64,000 nucleotides of DNA from DAISKN01 sp963716925 (GCA_963716925.1 CAVQUX010000006.1:682001-746000), one strand, 5' to 3'; positions 9,548 through 18,356 are shown, numbered from the stretch's first letter. A program made the numbers and translations. The notes: generated by a model from the sequence alone, not told the origin.

Positions 9548-10474
9548 ATGAGACTCTACGTCGCGCGAAACATGCGGGTCGCCAGGCTGGCCGGGTTGGC
9601 GCTGGGCGCCCTTTGCATCATGCAAACTCCGGTCCGTGCGCAGGGAATGGCCGGATACGTCGTGATACTCCCATCCGTCGGGTTGGCTCCGGACCAGAGC
9701 TTACGCTTGACTCTGTTCAACCGCGATGGCGCGCCGGTGCGAGCTCAAGCGCGGATACACCACTCGGGCGGCATTCTCGTTGGCCTGGGGGACGGCTCCG
9801 TGCGAGCGGGCGCCTTTCATTCTTTCGTATTCAAACGCAGCGACATCGCGCTGCCGGGCGAATCGAGCACGGGGCGTCTTCAGCTGAGCGCATCCTTACA
9901 CGTAGCACTGGGCGGGCCAAGGAAAAAGATTGACAAGCTCTCCGTCTCCATGGAGACGATTTCCATTACAGACGGCCGGAGCAACACCGTTTTCGTCTGG
10001 GAGAAACTGCCATCTCCTATTTCTGGCGGCGGTGGGAACGACATCATCAATTCGGGCTTCGGGAACGACGTGACGACGGGAATCGTCCCCGGCCAGACGC
10101 TGCGCGTCACTCTCTCCCATCCGCCATCCTCCGGGTCGAAGGCCAAAGGCAATCCTGTCATCGGGCGCGTGAAGTTCTTCGACGGAAGCGGCAACTTGAT
10201 TGGCCAAAGCGACGAGTCCGTCATCCCGCCAGGAGAATTCCGCTCCTTCGACCTCGACCGCGATGCGCTCTCCTTGCCGGGCGAGATGGGTACGGGACGG
10301 CTGCAAACGCGTGGGAGCTGGAGCCTGATTTCGCCGGATGCCTCTCCTCGCCAAGCACGTGCGCCGGGGCGGGTCGCGGCTTCATTCGAGTTGATTGACA
10401 ACGTCACGGGCAGAACAGAAGTTCTGTCCGGTCCGGAGTGCCTGGTTTTCTTTCTGGGTGGTATACCGGAATAG
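9548..10474 (+). CDS. Secreted protein with two internal repeats
   Basis: A 308-residue protein of unknown function with a signal peptide (ARLAGLALGALCIMQTPVRA). Two repeats of about 80 residues are visible: LAPDQSLRLTLFN ... LPGESSTGRLQLSASL, and IVPGQTLRVTLSH ... LPGEMGTGRLQTRGSW. Between them is ISITDGRSNTVFVWE, which resembles the I-T-D-G-x-S-N-T motif of DUF1559 prepilins. A good Shine-Dalgarno (GGCGAGGAGAAG) precedes the ATG. It lies in the repeat-flanked insert and just before a prepilin-like gene. Its codon use and base composition look less GC-rich than the neighbours, in keeping with transfer. Confidence 0.75.
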   Translation: MRLYVARNMRVARLAGLALGALCIMQTPVRAQGMAGYVVILPSVGLAPDQSLRLTLFNRDGAPVRAQARIHHSGGILVGLGDGSVRAGAFHSFVFKRSDIALPGESSTGRLQLSASLHVALGGPRKKIDKLSVSMETISITDGRSNTVFVWEKLPSPISGGGGNDIINSGFGNDVTTGIVPGQTLRVTLSHPPSSGSKAKGNPVIGRVKFFDGSGNLIGQSDESVIPPGEFRSFDLDRDALSLPGEMGTGRLQTRGSWSLISPDASPRQARAPGRVAASFELIDNVTGRTEVLSGPECLVFFLGGIPE

Positions 10475-10548
10475 TCACCGCACTTCCGCCTACTAACCCG
10501 AACTGTCCAAACGCACGATCGAGGAAATTCCGAGACAGGAGAAAAGTC

Positions 10549-11694
10549 ATGCATCCTTCATCAACAGATGAAAGAGCGACCCACATCGCTGATAGCTTCT
10601 CCCGAAGCGCAGGCAGGCGGACGAGGACGAAGCGTTGCAGTGGCTTCACGCTGATCGAACTGCTGGTAGTCATCGCTCTCATCGCCATCCTGAGCGGCCT
10701 TCTGCTTCCCGCAATACAGAAAGCGCGCGAGGCGGCTTCCCATGCGGAAACGCAAAACAACCTGAAACAAATATCCCTCGCCGTGGCTTCGTATCACGAT
10801 CGAACCGGCGAGTTTCCGGAAAGCCTGCGCGACCTCGAAGCGTCGATTGGGGCGGAGCTCGCCTCCGGGACGGATCATGCCTGGGGTACCCACTACTTTC
10901 TATTGGGCGCGGCGCCAGGTGGAGCCGTATTGAAGGTCGAAGCCGAGCCGAGTCGTGCTGGCATTACCGGATCGAAGACTTTCCTTTTGGAACTGTCACG
11001 CCTGGCGGACGGGCGCCTGGCCAGCAGCATGACGAGTCATGCCACTCCCGGCGCGGGGCCGGCAAGAGAAGAGATGTTCGATGATATCCAAGCCGAAGGG
11101 GCTCAGGCGATAGGGGCCTTGCTCCGAATCCACCCGGATGCAACGGCCGAAGCGCGCTCTTTCAGCGAATCGCCCGCCGCTCTCATCGAGGCGCTCGATA
11201 TTCTCGATGGCGACGGCGACGGAAACCTGAGCCTGTTCGAAGCGTTCGACTGGCCGGGCAGGTACGCTCAGCGCTTCGACGGCATCGATCCGGCCATCGA
11301 GGAACCCGCGCTTGCATTCCTGGCCCATGCTCGCCAGAGGATGAAGGTCGACCGCATGAGTGAGGAGACGAGGAGGCAGCTGGAAGTGGGGGCCGTCGCT
11401 CTCCGCATACCGGGGCCCGGACTGGCGCCGTTCCACCTCGACGGGTTGTGCCGCCTGATAGGTGGTTACGCAACCGATGCGAAAGTCGCCGATGGATTGT
11501 GCAAACGTCTACGCCATGCCGGGGCCGCCGCCGACCGGGGCGATTCGCGAGCGCGAGATCGAATTCTCGGAGCCTACTTCGACGAACTGGAACGGCAGAC
11601 GCACAAAACGCTGACCCGGAAGAATGCGACGACTATGGTCTGGATGACTCTAGGGTTCTTCGATGTGGTTGGGGTAACCCCGGCCGAGCCTTGA
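10549..11694 (+). CDS. Type IV prepilin-like protein (DUF1559-type) with EF-hand-like loop
   Basis: About 381 residues. After a basic leader comes the prepilin peptidase site and N-methylation segment, G-FTLIELLVVIALIAILSGLL (about residues 31-52), the signature of type IV pilins and type II pseudopilins. Next is PAIQKAREAASHAETQNNLKQI, the hallmark start of DUF1559-type proteins. Near residue 220 is LDGDGDGNLSLFE, a D-x-D-x-D-G calcium loop as in EF-hands or dockerins. Start at 10549 is set by AGGAGA at 10537-10542; an upstream extension of the frame has no ribosome site. It is downstream of a secreted two-repeat protein and may act with it. Confidence 0.82.
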   Translation: MHPSSTDERATHIADSFSRSAGRRTRTKRCSGFTLIELLVVIALIAILSGLLLPAIQKAREAASHAETQNNLKQISLAVASYHDRTGEFPESLRDLEASIGAELASGTDHAWGTHYFLLGAAPGGAVLKVEAEPSRAGITGSKTFLLELSRLADGRLASSMTSHATPGAGPAREEMFDDIQAEGAQAIGALLRIHPDATAEARSFSESPAALIEALDILDGDGDGNLSLFEAFDWPGRYAQRFDGIDPAIEEPALAFLAHARQRMKVDRMSEETRRQLEVGAVALRIPGPGLAPFHLDGLCRLIGGYATDAKVADGLCKRLRHAGAAADRGDSRARDRILGAYFDELERQTHKTLTRKNATTMVWMTLGFFDVVGVTPAEP

Positions 11695-11986
11695 AATCGG
11701 GATCGACACCGGACCTGAGTCCTGCACCTTAGAAACCACGGCCTTTCGGATCGAGGCCCGACCCCCGCCTCCTGGTTCTCGTCCCAGGCTCCGTCTACCC
11801 GGCTCGCTCGTTCCTCCCCTCGGGCCGTCTCCGCGCACCCCTTCCCTCCTCAGGCTTCCTCCTCGAACCGTTTATGCGGTCACGTGTTCTCCGTCACCGC
11901 CCCGGTTGCGATTCCCTATCCGTTTGCCTAACAACGTCGTCCAAAGACCAGACTCAGCGGCGATTTCCATCCGGCGAGTCGCGAGA
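11695..11986. other. Intergenic stretch without a visible gene
   Basis: About 290 bases between the prepilin-like gene and the convergent RibD-like gene. No coding frame with family similarity, tRNA or clear terminator is seen. It lies in the inserted block and may hold gene debris. Confidence 0.5.
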
Positions 11987-12517
<531 letters not shown>

Positions 12518-12554
12518 ACCACTTCCTTCCTCACGCGCACATCCGCGCGGTTCT

Positions 12555-12571
12555 GATTGCGTTACGCAATC
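12555..12571. promoter_or_regulatory. Palindromic operator candidate for HxlR
   Basis: GATTGCG-TTA-CGCAATC, a perfect 7-bp inverted repeat around a 3-bp centre, lies between the divergent RibD-like gene and the hxlR remnant. Related half-site bases (ATCGCAAT) recur about 30 bases downstream. HxlR proteins bind such palindromes in divergent promoters; binding here is an inference. Confidence 0.55.
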
Positions 12572-12623
12572 GGTTGTAAGCTAGATCGATTGATTTCATA
12601 TCGCAATTGGTTTTGGAGTGCGC

Positions 12624-12790
12624 ATGAACGCCCCCGCTCGGGCTGCCCGATCAACCTGACTCTCGAGGCGCTGGGGGATCGCTGGAGCCTGATCGTCATC
12701 CGCGACCTGGTGTTCGGCGCCCGCCGTCACTTCCGCGAGTTGCTGACCCGTTCGGAGGAGCGGATAGCCTCGAACATTCTGGCCGACCGG
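12624..12790 (+). pseudogene. Broken HxlR-family regulator
   Basis: The frame encodes RSGCPINLTLEALGDRWSLIVIRDLVFGARRHFRELLTRSEERIASNILADRL, the N-terminal half of an HxlR winged-helix repressor. It then runs straight into amidase sequence at 12791, so the second half of the domain is lost. The likely start ATG at 12624 is one frame off from this stretch, pointing to a one-base loss near 12630-12640. A TTG further upstream (12557) is in frame but sits inside the palindrome. The gene is therefore damaged at both ends. Confidence 0.8.
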
Positions 12791-13076
12791 CTGACTCGAG
12801 CACTCGCGGGGCGGGATGCGCTCCTGATGCCGGTCGCGCCGACGATGGCGCCCGAAGGGGCTCGAATCCACGGGAGATCCCAGCCTGTGCGTTCCCGGAA
12901 GCTTCTCGGGCCTCCCGGAGATCGCGATTCCCAGCGGGCTGAGCGCCGAGCGTCTACCGCTCTCGGTTCAGCTCATCGGGAACGCTTTCGCGGAAGACCG
13001 GCTCCTCGCCGCGGCGGGTTGGTGCGAAGCCGCCCTCGCTTTCGACGGGATGCCTCCGGTCTCCTCAGCGCGCTAG
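12791..13076 (+). pseudogene. 3' remnant of an amidase gene, frameshifted
   Basis: The stretch begins LTRALAGRDALLMPVAPTMAPEG and then changes frame near 12855, continuing GLESTGDPSLCVPG to the stop at 13074-13076. It matches the last ~95 codons of the amidase at 7649-9085. The upstream part with the catalytic Lys and Ser residues is absent, and the shift is one extra base in a G run. As in copy A, the stop overlaps the convergent MBL gene by 12 bases. Confidence 0.85.
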
Positions 13077-13439
13077 ATCGCGGGGCTCGATTCCCTTCCC
13101 CAGCTCGTAAGTGGCGCCCACCGCCCCGACGAGGCAGTGATCCCGGTCCAGTCCCGCGCTCTCCCTCAGGCGGAACACCGCCTCGATCCCGGTGCAGTGC
13201 GCGCCCAGGAGGTTCTCGAGTCCCATCTCGCGGAGCTTCGTTCCCGTCCAGAGGAGATGCTCGGGGGTGGCGCGGAAGAGATGAAACCCTCCGAGAGCGG
13301 CATGGATCGGCGCCTCTTTCACCGTCTTTCGAGCGTACTCGAGAGTGTTGATGATTCCCGCGTGGCCGCATCCCGAGATCACCACCAGGCCCGAGTCCGT
13401 CTCGATCACCAGCGATTGGTCTTCGGGAATGGTGTCCTC
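12791..13439. repeat. Direct repeat copy B (amidase 3' end + MBL 3' end)
   Basis: The counterpart of 8801-9448, one base longer, matching an extra G in the amidase part. In this copy the MBL gene continues intact and the amidase is truncated, the reverse of copy A. Confidence 0.85.
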
Positions 13440-13967
13440 GACGAGCCCTTCGGGGCTGCGCACTTTCGAGACGTCGCTCCAGTTCCTCTCGGGATGGATC
13501 CGCGGGACCGGACCCGTGAGCCACATCCCCGGATGGATCTCGGCCGGCCCCGCGTGCTCGATGAAAGTCCCACCCAGCGCCTGGTACTCCTCGCGCACGG
13601 TGAGGGCGCTCACGGCGGGCTCGTCGTCCGGACGCTCCCAGAAGATCCCTCGCCCGACGTGCGCCCTCGAGAGCGCTTTCGGGTTGGATTTCGAAAGCTC
13701 CCGGCGGAGGGTGACGAGCCCGCCGGTATGATCGTTGTGGTTGTGGCTCAGGATCACTTCCTCGACCGACGATAAATCGACTCCGAGGTCGCGGGAGTTC
13801 CGGAGAACGGTCTCCGGGAACTTTCCGGTATCGAAGAGAATCCGCCGGCCGTCGGTCTCGACGAGTGCCCCGAATCCCCACTCTCCGACTCCCTCGGTGT
13901 CGGAGAGCATGGTCGAGAGCACGATCACCCGGACCGAGGAGGCGAAGACGAGAAAGAGCGGCGTCAT
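13065..13967 (-). CDS. MBL-fold metallo-hydrolase (dihydropterin-synthase-like group)
   Basis: A 300-residue metallo-beta-lactamase-fold protein. The metal motif SHNHNDHTGG is at residues 74-83, with further ligands in ISGCGHAGI (about 205) and the C-terminal LLGAHCTGIEA. The layout, with a Cys-Gly-His-Ala-Gly second motif, is that of the group often named 7,8-dihydropterin-6-yl-methyl-aminobenzene phosphate synthase, whose bacterial members mostly have unknown substrates. The N-terminal FLVFASSVRVIVLS may be a weak signal. It is last in a minus-strand operon, three bases after the radical SAM gene. A truncated paralogue lies at 9074-9448. Confidence 0.88.
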   Translation of the reverse strand: MTPLFLVFASSVRVIVLSTMLSDTEGVGEWGFGALVETDGRRILFDTGKFPETVLRNSRDLGVDLSSVEEVILSHNHNDHTGGLVTLRRELSKSNPKALSRAHVGRGIFWERPDDEPAVSALTVREEYQALGGTFIEHAGPAEIHPGMWLTGPVPRIHPERNWSDVSKVRSPEGLVEDTIPEDQSLVIETDSGLVVISGCGHAGIINTLEYARKTVKEAPIHAALGGFHLFRATPEHLLWTGTKLREMGLENLLGAHCTGIEAVFRLRESAGLDRDHCLVGAVGATYELGKGIEPRDLAR

Positions 13968-13970
13968 GGT

Positions 13971-15860
13971 TCAGTCTCCATGGCAGCCGCAGCCGGAAGA
14001 TGCGAGCTGCACCGTTCCCGCGTGCGGCGCCGCGTCGTGGCGGGTCACGCCTCCGCCCTGCACCACCGGGAGCGGAATCTCCGAGGGCCCGAGTGGCATT
14101 TCCCGGTTGCCTGCGTAAATGGAGTGCCGTCCCCTGTCCTGGAACCAGTCCCGGGTCGAAGCCACCATGTGCATGTTCTCGACGATCTTCCTCCAGCCGA
14201 CCCCGGTGTTGTACGCGCAGAAGGAGATCTCTCCTTCCTGGGTCGCGTAGGGGATGACGCACATCTCCGTCCTCCGGAAATCGTAAGTCCAGAGATCCTG
14301 GAACCACATGCCTCCGACCCAGACGATGTTCCACTCGTCCTCCTCCTTGGAGGAGCCGATGGTGCCGCCCATCTTTCGATTGACGAGCTTGAGGAACTTG
14401 GGAATCGTCAGGCCCTCCGGCATCCCGCGCGAATCGAGGTTGCGTATGAACGCGAGAAGCGCCTGGATCTTCGAGAGCGACGCCCCTCGGGCGGTATCGG
14501 TGATGACGTTCACGTCCCGCAGAAATCCCTCGACGTCGAAGAACGCGGTCAGGGGAGTCCAGGCGCGGGTCTGCCAGTTCACCACCAGGATGGCGCTCGC
14601 GCCGCAGTTCGGATGGCACGAGCAGTTCAGCCCGCCGAAAGCGGTATCGGGACCCCGGAGATGATCGGCGAGCCAGGTGAAGGCTCCGAGAGAGCCGAGC
14701 GGGTACCAGTCCCGGTATACGTCGATCTTCCCGTCGTAGTAGCGCGAGAGCCCATGGGCGAGGTGGGAGACGGTGTAGCGCATCCGCCTTCGATCTTCGT
14801 CGGCGATGTCCTCGTCCCTTCCGGTGAAAGAAACCGGCTGGAACGAGATCGCGCCGATCACGTCCGAGTGATCGATCACGAAGTCCAGGATCGGACCCAC
14901 CTGACGGTCGTTCACGGTGTTGACCACCGTGGTAACGGGGGTTATGTCCATTCCCGCTTCGAAGATTCGCTCGATGGCCAGGCGCTTGGCGTCGAAGAGA
15001 TTCTTCACCTGCCGGTGGGCGTTGGCTTCGTTGGTGACTCCGTCGAACTGGAGGTACACCATGTTGAGGCCGGCTTCCTTCGCCTGGTAGGCGAACTCCG
15101 GCTCGAGGACGAACCTCAGACCGTTGGTCGCCGCCTGCACGCTCCAGTACCCGAGATCCTTGGCGTAGCGGCAGGCCTCGAGGAAATGCGGCGAAAGCGT
15201 CGGCTCGCCTCCCGAGAACTGCACCGAGAGCTGGCGCCTCGGCTTGAAGGAGATGGAATCGTCGAGGATCTTCCGAATCTCACCGAGGGTGAGCTCGTGG
15301 ACGTACCCCACCTGGTTCGCGTCCATGAAGCAGGGGTTGCACATCATGTTGCAGCGGTTGGTGAGATCGAGCGTCAGGACCGCCCCGCGACCGTAGCGGA
15401 TCGTCGACGAGCCGTGGTGATGGAGGTGGGAGTCCTCCGTGGTCGGATAGTCCCGGCCGTAGAAGCGGCTCTCGAGGACTCCCGAGAGCTTGGGATCGAT
15501 GGAGAGCACGTCCTCGTAGGAACCGTGCTTCGCGCATCGCTTGCGAATGAGGATGCGGCCGCGCTCTTCCACGATGGTGGCGGGGATCTCCGCCGTTCCC
15601 CGCTTCAGGAGCTCGCTCAGCTCCCGCTCTCCCCGGAGGATGGCTTCTCTCACCTCGACGACGCAGCCCGGGCAGAGCGAGTCCGTCTCTCGAGGCCATC
15701 CGAGCGGCGGTTTCGTGCGCTCCCGGCTCTTGGGAAGAGGCGCTCCCGCCCAGCTCGGCTGGATGGAGGGGCTCTCCGGGATTCGCTGGTTCACCGCCTG
15801 GAACGCCTGCCAGGCCAGGCCGGCGGCGCGGGCGAGAGTTTCCGAGACCGGGCTACCCAT
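13971..15860 (-). CDS. Large radical SAM enzyme, MJ0619/Tes-like
   Basis: A 629-residue radical SAM protein. An N-terminal Cys set (CPGC at 63-66 and C109 in RKRCAKHG) looks like a rubredoxin/zinc-ribbon knuckle. The SAM-cluster motif CNMMCNPC is at 170-177, followed by the GGEPTLS SAM-binding segment. Further Cys sets are NCSCHPNCGA near residue 400 and GCGCHGD at the C-terminus. This order resembles the archaeal MJ0619 family, which includes the tetraether lipid synthase Tes and was first annotated as a pterin methylase; bacterial relatives have been linked to membrane-spanning lipids. The exact reaction is an inference. Its start overlaps the stop of the upstream gene by eight bases (ATGGGTAG), so translation is coupled. 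Confidence 0.75.
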   Translation of the reverse strand: MGSPVSETLARAAGLAWQAFQAVNQRIPESPSIQPSWAGAPLPKSRERTKPPLGWPRETDSLCPGCVVEVREAILRGERELSELLKRGTAEIPATIVEERGRILIRKRCAKHGSYEDVLSIDPKLSGVLESRFYGRDYPTTEDSHLHHHGSSTIRYGRGAVLTLDLTNRCNMMCNPCFMDANQVGYVHELTLGEIRKILDDSISFKPRRQLSVQFSGGEPTLSPHFLEACRYAKDLGYWSVQAATNGLRFVLEPEFAYQAKEAGLNMVYLQFDGVTNEANAHRQVKNLFDAKRLAIERIFEAGMDITPVTTVVNTVNDRQVGPILDFVIDHSDVIGAISFQPVSFTGRDEDIADEDRRRMRYTVSHLAHGLSRYYDGKIDVYRDWYPLGSLGAFTWLADHLRGPDTAFGGLNCSCHPNCGASAILVVNWQTRAWTPLTAFFDVEGFLRDVNVITDTARGASLSKIQALLAFIRNLDSRGMPEGLTIPKFLKLVNRKMGGTIGSSKEEDEWNIVWVGGMWFQDLWTYDFRRTEMCVIPYATQEGEISFCAYNTGVGWRKIVENMHMVASTRDWFQDRGRHSIYAGNREMPLGPSEIPLPVVQGGGVTRHDAAPHAGTVQLASSGCGCHGD

Positions 15861-16512
15861 CGATGCCTCCGTTCAGCTCGGCAAGGTTAGCAAAGCGACG
15901 GGACGTGCTTCCAGCGTCAAGCTCCTCGGAGTCGAGAACCACCGTGGTGAGCCCATCCGCCCAGCCCGCGTAGACGAGAGCCCGCGCCGAGACGTGAGGC
16001 TCCGCTATCGCGAGAACGTTTCGCCATCCGCGCGCGGGCGGAAACCGTTCTAGGAATCGCTCGATCCGCACCACCCATTCCTGGTGGCGAAGAGCCCCGC
16101 CGGGCTCGAAGGACGCTATCGTCTCCGGCGAGATCGCCCGCGCCGCCGCGCGGAAGGCCGACGCGCGCTCCGGCGTGTCGAGAGTCCCCCCCCGATCGAG
16201 GAGCGCATCGCAATCCGAGACCGATGCCAGCACGGCGTTCACGGAGCGGCCGGCACTGCGGCCCGCGGTCAGCGGAACGGTCGCGGCCCCGAGCCCCCAG
16301 ACCGCGCGCTCGGCCAGCGCCCACTGGACCGAAAGAGGCATGGAGAGGGCGACGACGCCGCCCGGGCCCACCCCGAGCTCTTCGCGAAGTGCGAGCGCGA
16401 TGCGAATCGAAAGCCGATCGGCCCGCCAGTCGGGGGTCTCGCCGAGCGCGCGCGAGACGAAAACGGCTTTCCGATCGTGATACCGGGCCCCGTGGAGCAG
16501 GAGCCGGTTCAT
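15853..16512 (-). CDS. AMP-binding N-domain protein (short acyl-adenylase-like)
   Basis: A 219-residue protein resembling only the N-terminal part of acyl-CoA synthetases. LLLHGARYHDRKAVFVSR, WRADRLSIRIALALREELGVGPGGVVALSMP and GLGAATVPL match the first subdomain of AMP-binding enzymes. The P-loop (SSGTTGxPK), the A8 hinge and the C-terminal lid are missing. Usual family length is 500-550 residues, so it is either a truncated gene kept in the operon or a specialised domain. The ATG at 16512 is chosen because the family similarity begins there. It overlaps the radical SAM start by eight bases and follows the VTT gene by 74 bases. Confidence 0.65.
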   Translation of the reverse strand: MNRLLLHGARYHDRKAVFVSRALGETPDWRADRLSIRIALALREELGVGPGGVVALSMPLSVQWALAERAVWGLGAATVPLTAGRSAGRSVNAVLASVSDCDALLDRGGTLDTPERASAFRAAARAISPETIASFEPGGALRHQEWVVRIERFLERFPPARGWRNVLAIAEPHVSARALVYAGWADGLTTVVLDSEELDAGSTSRRFANLAELNGGIDG

Positions 16513-16586
16513 GGTGTCCGGTCCGCGGTCGTCGAATCCCGGGCCGGAGACTTCCGGTTCGATGCCGAAGGGAAACGATCGATAGC

Positions 16587-17183
16587 TCAAACTCCCGCTT
16601 TCGCGAGAGCCCGGCGGGAGAGTCGGGCGAGGTAGACGCTCACCGCGACCGTCGCGAGAAAGCCGAAGCCCCTGAGGACGAGCTGCAGGTTGGTTGCGTC
16701 CCCCGAAGCCGCTTCGGCTCCGCTGCGGCCCAGAGAGCCGAGGTAAGCAAAGGCGAGAGTCGTAGGCACGAGACCGAGAAACGACCCGAGGGCGTAGTGC
16801 GCGAAGCTCACACGGGTGAGACCGAAGGCATAGTTCTGGAAGATATACGGGAACAACGGACAGCATCGAGTGAGAAGGACGACCTTCCAGCCCTCGTTTC
16901 CGATGGCTTCGTCCACGGCGGCGAAGGCTGGCTTCGAGGAGACCCAGTGCTCCACGCGGCGGCGCGCGACGTACCGCGAGACGAGAAAGGCGAGGCCGGC
17001 TCCGAGCGTCGCTCCCGCCTGCGCGGTGAGAAAACCGCGCGTGAGGCCGAACGCCGCTCCTGCCGCGGTCATGACGACCGAGCCGGGGAAGAAGAACACG
17101 ACCGAGAGCCCCGAAACGAAAGCGAAGAGGGCCATCCCTCCGATTCCACCGCCCCCGAAGTCGAAAAGAAAGGACTCGATCAT
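16587..17183 (-). CDS. VTT/DedA-superfamily membrane protein (TVP38/TMEM64 type)
   Basis: A 198-residue integral membrane protein with about five hydrophobic segments. The signature FFFPGSVVMTAAGAAFG and the central LLTRCCPLFPYIFQNYAFGL are the F-x-P-G and R-x-x-P-x-x-P-F-x-x-x-N-Y motifs of VTT (SNARE-associated) proteins. Members of this superfamily include lipid scramblases and undecaprenyl-phosphate flippases. It is cotranscribed with the Tes-like radical SAM enzyme, which fits a membrane-lipid theme. The ATG lies three bases after the upstream stop codon. Confidence 0.87.
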   Translation of the reverse strand: MIESFLFDFGGGGIGGMALFAFVSGLSVVFFFPGSVVMTAAGAAFGLTRGFLTAQAGATLGAGLAFLVSRYVARRRVEHWVSSKPAFAAVDEAIGNEGWKVVLLTRCCPLFPYIFQNYAFGLTRVSFAHYALGSFLGLVPTTLAFAYLGSLGRSGAEAASGDATNLQLVLRGFGFLATVAVSVYLARLSRRALAKAGV

Positions 17184-17186
17184 CGA

Positions 17187-18356
17187 TCAGGTGATCTCGT
17201 GGAGGGTCCGGAGGAAGCTCTCGTTCTCTTCCGTCGTTCCCACCGACACCCGCAGGAACGTGGGCATGTCCCAGGAGCTCCCGTCGCGAACGTACACGTT
17301 CTTCGCCTGGAGCGCGCGAACCAGAGGACGCGCCGTCGTTCCCAGGTCCACCATGAAGAACGGAGCCCGGTGAGGATAAGGTTTGAAGCCCTTGCCCGCC
17401 AGCCCGGACTTCAACTGTTTCAGCCCGGAGTCCACGGTTTTCACGTAGCGCGCCACGTGCTCGGCGTCACCGAGCGCGGCCGGGGCCGCGATGTGAACCG
17501 CCGTGTTGATCCCGAGGTCTCCCCACCAGACGCTCTTCAGCTTGTCGAGCACCTCGTCCGAGCCGATGGCATATCCGAGGCGAAGTCCCGCGAGGCCGAA
17601 TCCCTTCGAGAACGTGCGGGTCACCAGTACCGGAGCTCCGCGCCGCGCGAGGTCGATCGCGCTCTTCCCCTCGGGAAGGAAATCGTTGTAGGCCTCGTCC
17701 ACGAAGAACATGGCCCCTTCGGGAAGCGCCTCCGTGAGAGACGCGATTTCATCGAGCGTTAGCCCCGCGCCCGTCGGGTTGTTGGGATTCGCGATGTAGA
17801 GCATTCGGGTGTCGCGGGTGATCGCCTTCTTCAGTCCGGCTCCGTCGACCGTGCCCTCCGGCCCGAGCGGCACCTCGATGACCTCTCGACCCATCGTCTT
17901 CGCCACCCCACCGCACCAGCCGTAGGTCGGAAGGGGAAGCACGATGTTTCCTCCGTCCTTCAGGAACGCCCAGGGCGCGAACTGCAGGAACTCCGTCGAG
18001 CCGCACCCCACGAGGACGCTCTTTTTGGGAACGTCGTGGTGCCGCGCGATCCGCTCGAGCAGGGGATCGATGAGGTTGTAGCGGTTCGACTCGCGAAGAC
18101 CGTTCTCGAGAACCGCGGCAATCGCTTTGGGCGAAGGACCGAGCGGGTTCTCGTTGAAATTGAGCCGCACCGACCCCTTGGAGAAGCCGCCGACGGGAAA
18201 GTCGGGAAGAGGCTCACCCGCTCCCTCCTGGGCGAAGCCGAGGCGCGAGAACGAGACTCCGCCCGCAGCGGCCGCCAGGGCCTTCAGAAACGTCCTTCGA
18301 GCGAGCGCGGCGCCCTGCGGATAGCAGCTCCACGAACGATCCCGGTCGAGCTCCAT
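17187..18356 (-). CDS. Tat-exported aminotransferase, HisC-like fold
   Basis: A 389-residue class I/II PLP aminotransferase most like histidinol-phosphate aminotransferases. The N-terminus has a Tat signal (ARRTFLKALAAAAGG), so the mature enzyme should be outside the cytoplasm. The core shows LNFNENPLGPSPKA, ANPNNPTGAGL, the Asp-x-Ala-Tyr stretch FVDEAYNDF, and the PLP lysine in TRTFSKGFGLAGLRLGYA. AGGAGG is placed six bases before ATG 18356, so this is preferred to the ATG two codons upstream. Being exported argues against a role in histidine synthesis; the substrate is unknown. It is first in the operon running down to the MBL gene at 13065. Confidence 0.85.
   Translation of the reverse strand: MELDRDRSWSCYPQGAALARRTFLKALAAAAGGVSFSRLGFAQEGAGEPLPDFPVGGFSKGSVRLNFNENPLGPSPKAIAAVLENGLRESNRYNLIDPLLERIARHHDVPKKSVLVGCGSTEFLQFAPWAFLKDGGNIVLPLPTYGWCGGVAKTMGREVIEVPLGPEGTVDGAGLKKAITRDTRMLYIANPNNPTGAGLTLDEIASLTEALPEGAMFFVDEAYNDFLPEGKSAIDLARRGAPVLVTRTFSKGFGLAGLRLGYAIGSDEVLDKLKSVWWGDLGINTAVHIAAPAALGDAEHVARYVKTVDSGLKQLKSGLAGKGFKPYPHRAPFFMVDLGTTARPLVRALQAKNVYVRDGSSWDMPTFLRVSVGTTEENESFLRTLHEIT

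Noticed and set aside
9074..9625. Complete MBL gene opposite the amidase
   Set aside because: Only the C-terminal part matches the paralogue; the rest of the frame is unrelated sequence and the metal motif is absent.
12557..13351. A single 264-codon gene combining HxlR and unknown sequence
   Set aside because: It joins an hxlR piece with out-of-frame amidase sequence and starts inside a palindrome.
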